Shown here: one piece after another, positions 53,592 to 62,146 of the stretch
How positions within the stretch are numbered: position 1 is the stretch's first letter
Layout of the letters: each line of letters opens with the position of its first letter
Source: Alphaproteobacteria bacterium
GTDB lineage: Bacteria > Pseudomonadota > Alphaproteobacteria > JAJFFI01
Assembly: GCA_030066595.1 (NCBI GenBank)
Contig: JASJBI010000060.1
Coordinates: 1 to 64,000, forward strand
DNA length: 64,000 bases
Direction: 5' to 3'
Position numbers and translations under genes: made by a program
Notes under the pieces: generated by a model
Database searches by the model: none
Seen by the model: only the letters and a program-made list of their open reading frames with translations
Told to the model about the DNA's origin: nothing

Positions 53592-54203
53592 ATGACCAGT
53601 ACGGACCATAGGGAGCAGAGCCGCGTGGAAACTGTGCTTGATCTCGTCCGGGAATATGGCGTCCTGAGCTATGCTCTGCTGTTCGCCTACTGCGCGTCCA
53701 AGAGCGGCGCGCTGCCGCTGTTTGCCGGATATGCGGCCCAGGCCGGGGCGCTCGAGGTCGGCGTTGTGGCGGCGGCGGTCTTCGCCGGCGGCTATCTCGG
53801 GGACGAGATCCGGTTCCACTTGGTGCGGCGGTATGGCATCGGCGCCATCGAAGCCCGCCCGCGTTTTGCGCGCGCCCTGGCAACGGCCCGCGGGCTGCTC
53901 GAGCGCTACGGCGTCGCCTACATGTTCCTGTACCGCTATCCGAAGGGCATGCGGACCATCGGCGCGCTGCCGGTCGGCTTGACGGACATCCCCTGGTTGC
54001 GGTTCACGGCGCTGAACGCCTGCTCGGCGGGGCTCTGGACGGTGCTGCTCGTCGGCGCGGGATATCTCTTCGGCGCGACCATCGAGCAGGCCGTCGCAAG
54101 CGGCTGGGGCGCCTGGAGCGTGGCCCTCCTCGCTATGTTCTTGCTGGGCTTTTTCTTCGCCTGGCGGCGCGTGTCGCGAGTGGCGTCGGCGACCACGCCT
54201 TAG
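53592..54203 (+). CDS. DedA-family (SNARE-associated) membrane protein
   Basis: A 203-residue inner-membrane protein with helices around residues 20-40, 50-75, 140-165 and 175-195. The motif FAGGYLGDEIRFHLVRRYG and the FLYRYPKGMRTIGALPVGL segment belong to the DedA/VTT domain (GxxxG-RF(I/L)PxxR-like, here YRYPKGMRT). Family members are thought to flip undecaprenyl phosphate or phospholipids. No operon partner is evident; the preceding gene is 66 bp away on the same strand. Confidence 0.83.
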   Translation: MTSTDHREQSRVETVLDLVREYGVLSYALLFAYCASKSGALPLFAGYAAQAGALEVGVVAAAVFAGGYLGDEIRFHLVRRYGIGAIEARPRFARALATARGLLERYGVAYMFLYRYPKGMRTIGALPVGLTDIPWLRFTALNACSAGLWTVLLVGAGYLFGATIEQAVASGWGAWSVALLAMFLLGFFFAWRRVSRVASATTP

Positions 54204-54214
54204 AGCAGACCCGG

Positions 54215-54685
54215 TCAGCCCGTCCCGCCGGTCCGGGCGCGGCTGCCCTGTCCCGCCTGGATGATGAGCTGGGCGAATTCGTTGAGAAACACCGAGCCGG
54301 TAACCGTGCGCTGGATCAGGACGTTGCGCCGGTCGTGCTCGTCGATCTTGCGGCGCACCAGCCCCAGCTGGCAGAGCCGGTCCAGCGCCCGGGTCACCGC
54401 GGGTTTCTGCAGATTGAGGGTCTGGGCGAGCCCGCGCACCGTGGCCGGCGCCTGGTCGCGATAGATCACCAGCAGGATCGCCATCTGTCGCGCCGTGAGG
54501 TCAGGGGTGTCGGCGCGCACGCTGGCCACCAAGGCCCCGCGCCAGATGCTCAATGCCTGGCTTACGTCCATGGACACCGGCACCGACTCCTCGCCGAGCT
54601 GTTTCGAGAGCGAGCCGAAGAAACCGCCCCCCGGCCGGCCGGAAACGGTCTGCTGTTTCGGGTTGAGATAAGGCCGCTTCGACAT
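54215..54685 (-). CDS. MarR-family winged-helix regulator
   Basis: A 156-residue regulator. The winged helix is seen from about residue 60: DLTARQMAILLVIYRDQAPATVRGLAQTLNLQKPAVTRALDRL, wing RRKIDEHDRRNVLI. A ~45-residue N-terminal extension (SGRPGGGFFGSLSK) is not typical of the family. It starts 3 bp after the M17 peptidase gene on the same strand, so they form one operon; whether it regulates that gene is unknown. Confidence 0.88.
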   Translation of the reverse strand: MSKRPYLNPKQQTVSGRPGGGFFGSLSKQLGEESVPVSMDVSQALSIWRGALVASVRADTPDLTARQMAILLVIYRDQAPATVRGLAQTLNLQKPAVTRALDRLCQLGLVRRKIDEHDRRNVLIQRTVTGSVFLNEFAQLIIQAGQGSRARTGGTG

Positions 54686-54688
54686 GTC

Positions 54689-56155
54689 TCAGTCCTCCCC
54701 CTGCTTGCGCCTGCTCACGCGTTCCTCGATCGCCGCAAAAAGTGCCCGAATGCCCATGGCCTCGCCCCCTTCCGGCCGGCCGGGACGGCTGGTCGTGTTC
54801 CACGCCATGATGTCGAGATGGGCCCACGGCGTCTCCGGGCTGACGAATTCCTGCAGGAACAAGGCGGCGGTGATCGCCCCGGCGAAGCCGCTTTCCGCCG
54901 CGTTGGTGATGTCGGCGGTCTTGCCGTCGATCATCTGCCGGTAGCCCGGCCACAACGGCAGGCGCCAGAGCGGATCCCGCTGGTCCTTCGCGTGCGCCAG
55001 GAGATCCTCGGCAAGGGCGTCGTCGTTGCTGAACAGGCAGGGCACTTCGGTGCCGAGCGCCACCCGGGCCGCGCCCGTCAAGGTCGCGAAGTCGAGCAAC
55101 AGATCGGGGTTTTCGCGGTCCGCCTCGGCGAGCGCATCGGACAGGATGACCCGGCCTTCGGCGTCCGTGTGGCCGATCTCGATGGTGATGCCCTTGCGGC
55201 TGGTGATCACGTCCAGCGGCCGCATGGCGTCGCCGGCGACGCTGTTCTCCACGGCCGGAATCAACACGCGCAATCTCACTGGCAGGCCCGCATCCATGAT
55301 CATGTGGGCGAGGCCCAGCACATGGGCGGCCCCGCCCATGTCCTTCTTCATGAGTTTCATGCTGCCCGACGGCTTGAGGCCCAGCCCGCCGGTATCGAAG
55401 CACACGCCTTTGCCGACCAGGGTGATCTTTGGGTGGCTGGTGCGGCCCCAGGTCAGATCGATCAGCCGCGGCGCCCGCGGACCGCGCGCTGCGGCGGCGC
55501 GTCCCACCGCGTGGATGGCCGGATAGCCTTTCTTGAGCAGCTCGTCGCCCGCGATCACGCGACAGCGCGCCTTGTGGCGCCGGGCCAGGCGTTCGGCCGC
55601 CTCGGCCAGATCGCCCGGACCCATGTCCGATGTCGGCGTGTTGATCAGGTCGCGGGCCAGGAAGATCGCCTCGGCTGTGCGTTCGACAGCCGCCCGGTCA
55701 GCGCCCTTCGGCCACACCAGCGTGGCAAAATCGCGTCTTCCGGTGGTGCGCGATTTCCCCTTGTCGCCCGATTGGCCCGATTTGTAATGGTCGAAGCGGT
55801 AGGTGCCGACGGCCCAGGCGAGGGCTGCCCGGCTTGCCGTCGCCGGCTCGAGGTCCGCATCGATGCGATAGATCCCGCGGCGTCCGGCCGGAATCGGGAG
55901 ACGGGCGGCCAAGCCGCCCCAGTCGAAGAACCCGTCGGGCTTGCCGTCGTCGATGCCCGCGACGACCCGGGTGAATTCGCCGCGGCCATTCGGCACCAGG
56001 GCATGGGTGCCGGGCTCCGCGGCGAACCCGGTCGCGGCGATCCACTTGCGGACGCTCGCTGTCTGCGACTTGAGCCACGGGGCCAGGCCGTCCGGCGCAA
56101 GCGGTGTGATCGGCAGCGCGCGCGCGCCTCCGCGCGAGGTCAGATAATCGGGCAC
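54689..56155 (-). CDS. leucyl aminopeptidase family (M17) metallopeptidase
   Basis: A 488-residue cytoplasmic aminopeptidase. Di-metal ligands and catalytic residues are in order: VGKGVCFDTGGLGLKP with Lys249 and Asp254, KKDMGGAA with Asp272, and the IGHTDAEGRVILSDAL signature with Asp331, Glu333 and catalytic Arg335. The usual NTDAEGR reads HTDAEGR here, a substitution found in the PepB-like subgroup. Start is taken as GTG at 56155, since upstream in-frame sequence reaches into the divergent GST promoter. Followed by the MarR gene. Confidence 0.9.
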   Translation of the reverse strand: MPDYLTSRGGARALPITPLAPDGLAPWLKSQTASVRKWIAATGFAAEPGTHALVPNGRGEFTRVVAGIDDGKPDGFFDWGGLAARLPIPAGRRGIYRIDADLEPATASRAALAWAVGTYRFDHYKSGQSGDKGKSRTTGRRDFATLVWPKGADRAAVERTAEAIFLARDLINTPTSDMGPGDLAEAAERLARRHKARCRVIAGDELLKKGYPAIHAVGRAAAARGPRAPRLIDLTWGRTSHPKITLVGKGVCFDTGGLGLKPSGSMKLMKKDMGGAAHVLGLAHMIMDAGLPVRLRVLIPAVENSVAGDAMRPLDVITSRKGITIEIGHTDAEGRVILSDALAEADRENPDLLLDFATLTGAARVALGTEVPCLFSNDDALAEDLLAHAKDQRDPLWRLPLWPGYRQMIDGKTADITNAAESGFAGAITAALFLQEFVSPETPWAHLDIMAWNTTSRPGRPEGGEAMGIRALFAAIEERVSRRKQGED

Positions 56156-56319
56156 GGAAAAAGAACCGCTCCGAGCTTGCGACACATGCGGTAACCATGA
56201 CGAGGTTCGATTGGATTGAAAAGACCAATCGACCCCTGACGCTTGCATCCGGCAACGGCTTGCCCTCCAATAGCGCAAAAACAGGTGTCCTCATACGACG
56301 CTCCGGGAGGGGCTCACCC

Positions 56320-56988
56320 ATGGCCGATCTGAAGATCTACTTGGGCAACAAGAATTATTCGTCCTGGTCGCTGCGCGGCTGGCTGATGGTGAAAGCCACA
56401 GGGGCGGCCTTCGAAGAGGAAGTCATTCCGCTGAATGAGCGGGAGACTCGGGAGACCATTCTGAAATACTCGCCGTCGGGACGGGTTCCCGTGCTCCACC
56501 ATGGCAACCGGCGAATCTGGGACACCCTTGCAATCGGCGAATACCTCAACGAGCAGATGCCTGAGGCTCTGCTGTGGCCCGCCGATGTAAACGCCCGGCG
56601 GCTGGCGCGCTCGGTCGCAGCGGAAATGCACTCCGGCTTTGCCGCGTTACGCGCCAACATGCCGATGAACATCCGGCGCTCGGCGCCCGGCAAGGGCATG
56701 ACGCCGGATGTCCAGCAGGACATCAATCGAATCAACGCCATCTGGCGCGACAGCCGCCAGTGGATGGTGGAGAACAAGCCCAAGGGCGACGAAGGGTTTC
56801 TGTTCGGCACGTTCTCGATCGCCGACGCCATGTACGCGCCGGTGGTGACCCGCTTCGTCACCTATGCGGTCGACGTGGACGAGAGCTGCCGCACCTACAT
56901 GGAAACGGTGCTCGCTCTCCCGGCGATGAAGGAGTGGAGCAAGGCCGCCGGCGATGAGCCCCAGATCATCGAGGAAGAAGAAGTCTGA
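56320..56988 (+). CDS. glutathione S-transferase family protein
   Basis: A 222-residue protein. The N-terminal thioredoxin-like half (LKIYLGNKNYSSWSLRGWLMVKATG) has an SSWS active-site region and the family's PSGRVPVLHHGNRRIWDTLAIGEYLNE motif; the C-terminal helical half has TFSIADAMYAPVVTRF. The NKNYSSWSLR start is typical of the YfcF/YfcG-like bacterial group. Start ATG at 56320 has a GGGAGGGG ribosome site; earlier in-frame codons lie in the promoter region. Confidence 0.9.
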   Translation: MADLKIYLGNKNYSSWSLRGWLMVKATGAAFEEEVIPLNERETRETILKYSPSGRVPVLHHGNRRIWDTLAIGEYLNEQMPEALLWPADVNARRLARSVAAEMHSGFAALRANMPMNIRRSAPGKGMTPDVQQDINRINAIWRDSRQWMVENKPKGDEGFLFGTFSIADAMYAPVVTRFVTYAVDVDESCRTYMETVLALPAMKEWSKAAGDEPQIIEEEEV

Positions 56989-57061
56989 AGCGGCGCCAAT
57001 CCGATCGGTCTTGTCCACCAGCAAATGAACCAAGCTGGGCCGCGCCCTTAGCGAGCCTCGT

Positions 57062-57137
57062 CCTTCGAGATGCCGCCTTCATCCGGAAGAGGCCTGCAAG
57101 GCCGTCTCGAAGGAGAAGGCGGCTCCTCGGGATGAAG
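57062..57137. repeat. interspersed palindromic repeat with crossing arms
   Basis: Four inverted pairs overlap in one 76-bp block: CCTTCGAGA (57062)/TCTCGAAGG (57105), GCCGCCTTC (57072)/GAAGGCGGC (57115), CTTCATCC (57077)/GGATGAAG (57130), and inner GGCCT/AGGCC (57091-57103). The first two pairs are crossed (A-B-A'-B'), so only one can form at a time, or a pseudoknot. This resembles the CCTTCGAGA-type extragenic repeats of Alphaproteobacteria. It lies between the GST and TAXI genes, which face each other, and no second copy is in this window. Confidence 0.65.
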
Positions 57138-57166
57138 ACCGATCCCCCCTGCTGTTCGGGGTGGCG

Positions 57167-58234
57167 TTATTCCGCCGGCGCGGGCCTGCTCTCGGGCGCG
57201 GGAAGGTCCGACAGCAGGCCGATCTCGCTGTAGTACCGGGCGGCGCCGGGATGAAGGGGAATGGCGACGCCGTCGATGGCATTCTCCAGGAGGATCTGTT
57301 TGCCCTTCGGGTGGCCACGATCGAGGAGCTTGCGGGTGGTGTCGTGCCAGAGGGACCGCGTGAGCGCGTAGACCAAGTCCTCCTCGATCGCCGCCGAGGT
57401 CACCCATTGGGCCCCAACGGTCACCGTCTCCGCCCCGGCAACGCCTTCATAGATGTCGGCATCGATCCGGCCGCGCGCAAAGAATCGGTAGCGCTTGATC
57501 AGCGCATCGGCCTTGTCTCCGGCGATGGAAACCAGGCGGATTTCGGTCCGGCGCGCCAGGTCCTGCACGGCGCCGGCAGGCGCGCCGGCAACAAAAAACA
57601 TGCCGTCGAGCTTGCCCTCGGCCAAGAGATCGCTGGCCGGCCCGGGTTTCACATAGCTGGCCTTAATGTTTCTGCGGCTCAACCCATAGGCGCGGAGGAT
57701 GATCTCGGCATCGACCAGGGTACCGGATCCTTCCTCGCCCACCGCGACCCGCTTGCCTTTGAGATCGGCGACGCTCTTGATGCCGGAATCCGCACGCACC
57801 ACCAAGTGGACGCTTTCGGGGTACAAATTGGCGATGGCCCGCAAGTCGTCCAACGGTTTCTTCTTGCGGTAGATGCCTGTGCCGCTGAACGCCCAGAAAG
57901 CGACGTCCGCCTGGGACAGGCCCGATTCGATCGTGCCCTTGGCCACGGCCTCGACATTGGCCACCGAGCCCGTGGTCGAAATCGCTGCGGCGATCAGACC
58001 GGGGACACCGCAACTGCCACCGTCTTCGCAGGCGCGCGAGCCCGGCGGGCTGCTCACCGCATTGGCGATCAGGCCGCCGATCGGGAAGTAGGTGCCGCCG
58101 GTGGATCCGGTGGCGATCCGAAAGAAACCCGTTTCCTGGGCCGCGAGCCCCCAGGCACCGCACGCGAGAGCCAATCCCAGCGCAATAGCCGGGATCCGAG
58201 AGAGCCAATGCCGGCGCGGTTCGCTCGCGTTCAT
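57167..58234 (-). CDS. TAXI-family TRAP transporter solute-binding protein
   Basis: A 355-residue periplasmic protein. Signal peptide ends around LACGAWGLAAQ. The TAXI family marks are FFRIATGSTGGTYFPIGGLIANAVS near residue 37, SGLSQADVAFWAFSGTG, KRVAVGEEGSGT and the ARYYSEIGLL end. Such proteins feed TRAP transporters, usually with a fused DctQM permease. Here it is the last gene after dctP-dctQ-dctM, 65 bp from dctM, so it either shares that permease or is an orphan. ATG 58234 chosen for the signal peptide; the open frame begins 13 codons earlier. Confidence 0.9.
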   Translation of the reverse strand: MNASEPRRHWLSRIPAIALGLALACGAWGLAAQETGFFRIATGSTGGTYFPIGGLIANAVSSPPGSRACEDGGSCGVPGLIAAAISTTGSVANVEAVAKGTIESGLSQADVAFWAFSGTGIYRKKKPLDDLRAIANLYPESVHLVVRADSGIKSVADLKGKRVAVGEEGSGTLVDAEIILRAYGLSRRNIKASYVKPGPASDLLAEGKLDGMFFVAGAPAGAVQDLARRTEIRLVSIAGDKADALIKRYRFFARGRIDADIYEGVAGAETVTVGAQWVTSAAIEEDLVYALTRSLWHDTTRKLLDRGHPKGKQILLENAIDGVAIPLHPGAARYYSEIGLLSDLPAPESRPAPAE

Positions 58235-58298
58235 CACCGCCCTATATGGGTCACCGCGCTTTTCTTTTAGCACGGCCGGGGCGGCCGGTGCGGACCTT

Positions 58299-59606
58299 TT
58301 ACGGCTGGGCCGACATGCGGGATGGCAGGTAGGTGGCGATCTCGGGGAAGGCCACCAACATGACCACGCCGATCATCAGAACCAGGAAGAACGGCAGCGC
58401 GCAGCGCGCGATATAGAGGATGTTCCGCCCGGTCAATCCCTGCAGTACGAACAGGTTGAAGCCCACCGGCGGCGTAATCTGCGACATCTCCACCACCAGC
58501 ACCACATAGATGCCGAACCAGATGGTGTCGATGCCGGCCGCCTGGACCATGGGCAGGATGACGGCGGTAGTCAGCACCACCACCGAGATGCCGTCCAGAA
58601 AGCAGCCCAGCACGACGAAGAAAATGGTGAGCGCGAACAGCAGCATGTACGGCGAGAGCTGCATGGACGCGATCCATTCCGCGAGGATGCGCGGGATGCC
58701 GGTGAATCCCATGGCCACGGTCAGGAAGGCCGCACCGGCCAGGATGAAGGCGATCATGCAGGAGGTGCGGGTCGCCCCCATGAGGCCGGCAATGAAGGTC
58801 TCGCGGTTGAGCGTCCCCGACCACCAGGAGAGGATCAGCGCCAGCAGCACGCCCACCGCCGCCGCATCCGTCGGCGAGGCCATCCCGGAATAGATCGAGC
58901 CGATCACGCCGAGGATCAAGCCGATCACGGGCAGCAGCCGCCGGGACTCGTAGAGGCGCTGCCAGAAAGACATGCGGATCACGGTCCGTGGCACCTTGTC
59001 CCGGTTCAGGACCGCCCAGATGGCCACATAGCCCATGAACATGACGATCAGCATCACCCCGGGCAGCACGCCCGCGATGAACAGCCGCGCGATCGATTCC
59101 TCGATGGCGACGCCGTAGACGATCAGGATGATCGACGGCGGGATCAACAGGCCAAGCGTGCCGGACCCGGCCAGCGTGCCGATGCTCATGCCCTCGTCAT
59201 AGCCCTGCTTTCGCAGCTCGGGCAGGGACATCTTGCCGATCGTGGCGCAGGTCGCCGCCGACGACCCCGAAACCGCGGCGAAGATGCCGCAGCCGAGGAT
59301 GTTCACATGCATGAGCCGCCCGGGCAGGCGAGTGATCCAGGGCGCCAGTCCGGTGAACATGTCCTCCGAGAGGCGCGAGCGGAACAGGATCTCGCCCATC
59401 CAGATGAACATGGGCAGCGCGGCCAGCGCCCAGGAGTTGCTTGCGCCCCAGATGTTCGAGGCGAGATTGGTGCCGACGGGGACATCGGTGAAGAGCGCCA
59501 GACCGAAGAAGCCCACACCCAGAAGCGAGAAGGCGACCCAGATGCCGCTGCCGAGCAGGCCGAACAGAATGACGACCAGAAGGATGGAGAGAAGCGCCTG
59601 TTCCAC
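58299..59606 (-). CDS. dctM: TRAP transporter large permease (DctM)
   Basis: A 435-residue inner-membrane protein with about twelve helices; conserved GSSAATCATIGKMSLPELRKQGYD, GSGTLGLLIPPSIILIVYGV, and in the second half GCFLDGISVVVLTTAVILPM and EMSQITPPVGFNLFVLQGLTG. It forms the Na+-coupled transport channel. Start is GTG at 59606 with an AGGAG ribosome site 6 bp before; the frame upstream overlaps dctQ and is not coding. It follows dctQ by 8 bp. Confidence 0.95.
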   Translation of the reverse strand: MEQALLSILLVVILFGLLGSGIWVAFSLLGVGFFGLALFTDVPVGTNLASNIWGASNSWALAALPMFIWMGEILFRSRLSEDMFTGLAPWITRLPGRLMHVNILGCGIFAAVSGSSAATCATIGKMSLPELRKQGYDEGMSIGTLAGSGTLGLLIPPSIILIVYGVAIEESIARLFIAGVLPGVMLIVMFMGYVAIWAVLNRDKVPRTVIRMSFWQRLYESRRLLPVIGLILGVIGSIYSGMASPTDAAAVGVLLALILSWWSGTLNRETFIAGLMGATRTSCMIAFILAGAAFLTVAMGFTGIPRILAEWIASMQLSPYMLLFALTIFFVVLGCFLDGISVVVLTTAVILPMVQAAGIDTIWFGIYVVLVVEMSQITPPVGFNLFVLQGLTGRNILYIARCALPFFLVLMIGVVMLVAFPEIATYLPSRMSAQP

Positions 59607-59614
59607 AGCCGCTC

Positions 59615-60196
59615 CTATCGACCCGGTGGCACGTGCGTCTCCGACTCGCCCCCGGTCAGGAGCGCCTGGGCGGCCGCCTCGTAGCTCGGCTCCGCGCCGC
59701 GCAGGACGCAGACGAATTCGTCCACCAGGGCGATGGTGACGATGATCGCCCCCAACGCCAGAGACGACTGCGGGATCCACAGCGGCACCGGCACCATGCC
59801 GAAGGAAAGATCACCGAACTCCAGCGACTCCAGCGTCAGATTGACCGCGTAGAATGCGAAGTAGCCGGACATGAGCGCGGCGGCCGCCACGCACCAGAGC
59901 TCGATGCCGCGCCGCCTGCGCCCGCCGATGTGCTGGATGATCAGGTTGACCCGGATATGCCCGCCGTGCCGCAAGGTATAGGCCAGCGCGAGGAAGGAGG
60001 ATGCGGCCAGGAAGAAGCCGGCGAATTCGGCATAGGACGGGATCACCAGGCCGATGGGCTCGCCGGTGACGGCCTTGACGATGAAGTCGACCAGATTGGC
60101 GCCCACCTGCAGCAGGACGATTGCGCAAATCGCGACAAGAAAAAACGCCGCCAGAGCGCCGCTCGCCTGATAAATGAAGTCCAGGACCCGCCGCAT
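59615..60196 (-). CDS. dctQ: TRAP transporter small permease (DctQ)
   Basis: A 193-residue inner-membrane protein with four hydrophobic segments (about 10-30, 50-70, 95-117 and 135-160). EFAGFFLAASSFLALAYTLRHGGHIRVNLI and LWIPQSSLALGAIIVTIALVDEFV are typical of DctQ, which joins DctM to the binding protein. Follows dctP with a 54-bp gap holding a hairpin. Confidence 0.92.
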   Translation of the reverse strand: MRRVLDFIYQASGALAAFFLVAICAIVLLQVGANLVDFIVKAVTGEPIGLVIPSYAEFAGFFLAASSFLALAYTLRHGGHIRVNLIIQHIGGRRRRGIELWCVAAAALMSGYFAFYAVNLTLESLEFGDLSFGMVPVPLWIPQSSLALGAIIVTIALVDEFVCVLRGAEPSYEAAAQALLTGGESETHVPPGR

Positions 60197-60212
60197 GGCA
60201 CAGGGAGGCCGG

Positions 60213-60235
60213 GCCGGCCGCGCGAGGCGGCCGGC
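60213..60235 (-). terminator. intercistronic hairpin between dctP and dctQ
   Basis: A perfect 9-bp G+C stem (GCCGGCCGC/GCGGCCGGC) with a GCGAG loop lies 15 bp past the dctP stop. No T-run follows. It may stabilise the upstream dctP mRNA or reduce readthrough, so that more binding protein than permease is made, as is common for such operons; the effect is inference. Confidence 0.6.
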
Positions 60236-60250
60236 TGCCGGACCCTTCGG

Positions 60251-61219
60251 TTACTTCTTGTAGGCTTGCAGGATCGACTCGCCGTCCTTGCCGGCTTGCT
60301 TGGCCCACTCGTCGATCATGGTGTCGCCGATCTTCTGCAGGCCGGATTTCAGCGTGTCGCTGGGGTCCTGCACATTCATGCCGTTCTTCTTGAGAATGGC
60401 GATCTTGGCGTCGGTTTCCGCCATGCTCGCCTTCCAGCCGCGGTCCTCCGCGGTCTTGGCCGCGGCCATGACCGCGTCCTGGAGCCCCTTGTCCAGCTTG
60501 TCGAAGGCCTTGGCGTTGACCACGATCACGTTCTTCGGCATCCACGCCTGGGTGTGATAGAAGTTCGAGACGAAATCCCAGGCCTTTGTGTTGGCGCCGG
60601 TGGAGGGAGAGGTGATCATGGCCTCGACCCGCCCGGTCGCGAAGGCCTGCGGCACGTCGGGAACCTCGACCTGGGTCGGCACCGCGCCGGCGAGCTGAGC
60701 CACCCGCTCGGTCGCCGCATTGTAGGCGCGGAACTTGAGGCCCCTGAGGTCATCCACCTTGTCGATCTTCTTTTTCGCGTACAGGCCCTGGGGCGGCCAT
60801 GGCACGGCATACAGGATCTTTAGATTCTGCCGCGCCAAGAGCTCTTCGGTCTTGGCTCTGGACGCGTCCCAAAGCTGGCGCGCCTGATCGTAGTTGGAGG
60901 CCAGGAACGGCACCGAATCAACCCCGAAGACGGGGCTCTCGTTCGAGAGCCGAGAGAGCAGGAATTCGCCGATCGGGACCTGGCCGCTGCGCACCGCATT
61001 CTTGATCTCCGGATGCTTGATCAGCGATCCGCCGCTGTGCACCTTGATGTCGAGCTTGCCGCCGGTCGCCTTGTTCACGTCCTCGGCAAACTTCTTGATG
61101 TTGACCGTGTGGAAATTGGTCTCGCCGTACGGCGTCGGCATGTCCCAGGTGGCCGCCTGTGCCGTCCAGGCGAACCCCGCCAGCAGAATGCTGGCGAAAA
61201 GAGCACGTAGCTGAGTCAT
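60251..61219 (-). CDS. dctP: TRAP transporter solute-binding protein (DctP)
   Basis: A 322-residue periplasmic binding protein with a signal peptide (LFASILLAGFAWTAQAA). The family features are HTVNIKKFAEDVNKATGGKLDIKVHSGGSL near residue 38, the VPWPPQGLYAKKKIDKVDDLRGLKFRAYNA segment with the Arg that binds the substrate carboxylate, and PDVPQAFATGRVEAMITSPSTG. The ligand is an organic acid of unknown identity. ATG 61219 is preceded by AGGGGGG. It is first in the dctP-dctQ-dctM-TAXI run. Confidence 0.93.
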   Translation of the reverse strand: MTQLRALFASILLAGFAWTAQAATWDMPTPYGETNFHTVNIKKFAEDVNKATGGKLDIKVHSGGSLIKHPEIKNAVRSGQVPIGEFLLSRLSNESPVFGVDSVPFLASNYDQARQLWDASRAKTEELLARQNLKILYAVPWPPQGLYAKKKIDKVDDLRGLKFRAYNAATERVAQLAGAVPTQVEVPDVPQAFATGRVEAMITSPSTGANTKAWDFVSNFYHTQAWMPKNVIVVNAKAFDKLDKGLQDAVMAAAKTAEDRGWKASMAETDAKIAILKKNGMNVQDPSDTLKSGLQKIGDTMIDEWAKQAGKDGESILQAYKK

Positions 61220-61252
61220 GTCTGACCCCCCTGACAATTGTAGTTGGTTTCG

Positions 61253-61273
61253 CCCGGCGCCACGATCGCCGGG
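61253..61273. promoter_or_regulatory. hairpin in the dctP leader / divergent promoter region
   Basis: A 7-bp perfect inverted repeat (CCCGGCG/CGCCGGG) lies 34 bp upstream of the dctP start, inside the 270-bp gap to the divergent oxygenase gene. The rest of the gap is A+T-rich (TTATGATTAACATCTTC around 61290) and probably holds both promoters. An operator or leader structure is possible; nothing else is visible. Confidence 0.3.
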
Positions 61274-61489
61274 TCGTTTACCTCTCTTATGATTAACATC
61301 TTCTAAACGCACCTCACGCGGCATTCTTAAGCGCAGGTCGCGCCGGACGCAACCGTTGGACGGAACGACGGCCTGTCCGGCCTTGTGCTCCGTTTCGTTT
61401 GCACCGGCCGAATGATATAGAGTGCGCCGACGCGGCGGGGGCGGAGAATGCACTCCGCGGGGATCGCGGCGCCGAGGGAACGCACGACG

Positions 61490-62146
61490 ATGACCCAGGA
61501 AGTTTTGCGGGACGGCTTCGTCACCTTGTGGCCGACCATCATGGTGCAGCGGCTGCTGCCGGGCCACGAAGCCAACAATCCGATGTTCATCGAGCACATC
61601 GAAGCAATGGAGCGCCAGCACGAGCATGGCAGCAAGGACCTGACCACCGACTTCATGTCGGCGAACTATTTCGAGCTGGACCTGCCCCATGTCGGCTGGC
61701 TGCGCAACCACATCAACCAGACGGTTCAGACCTACTTCCGCGAGATGGGGATGAACTACGAGATCCGCTGGGTCATCCAGGGCTGGGCGAACATCAACCG
61801 GCTGGGCGACTATCACGAGCCCCACAACCACCCGCGCTCCTATCTGTCGGGCACCTACTACGTGAAGATGCCCCGCGGCACGGACACCGAGAGCAACCGC
61901 AGCGACGTACGGCCGAACTGCATCACCTTCTTCGACCCCCGCGCCACAGCCAACATGACGGCGATCCGCGACGACCCCTATGTCGCCTACGAGCACACGG
62001 TGCAGCCGCGGCCGGGCCTGATGATGATGTGGCCGAGCTTCGTCAACCACTTCGTCCATCCAAACCTGTCCAAGGACACCCGGATCAGCGTCAGCTTCAA
62101 CATCGTGCTGCACTGGTCCGACAGCTATCTACCGGACACCGCCTGA
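61490..62146 (+). CDS. 2OG-Fe(II) oxygenase-like protein (TIGR02466 type)
   Basis: A 218-residue protein of the putative 2OG-Fe(II) oxygenase family 5. The metal-binding part is seen in NRLGDYHEPHNHPRSYLSGTYYVKMP (His ligands near residue 110) and in QPRPGLMMMWPSFVNHFVHP, where the last His and downstream Arg would hold iron and 2-oxoglutarate. Such proteins likely hydroxylate an unknown substrate. ATG at 61490 is chosen, the usual family start; an in-frame ATG at 61448 would add 14 residues. The final 22 bp overlap the end of the convergent redox gene. Confidence 0.85.
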   Translation: MTQEVLRDGFVTLWPTIMVQRLLPGHEANNPMFIEHIEAMERQHEHGSKDLTTDFMSANYFELDLPHVGWLRNHINQTVQTYFREMGMNYEIRWVIQGWANINRLGDYHEPHNHPRSYLSGTYYVKMPRGTDTESNRSDVRPNCITFFDPRATANMTAIRDDPYVAYEHTVQPRPGLMMMWPSFVNHFVHPNLSKDTRISVSFNIVLHWSDSYLPDTA

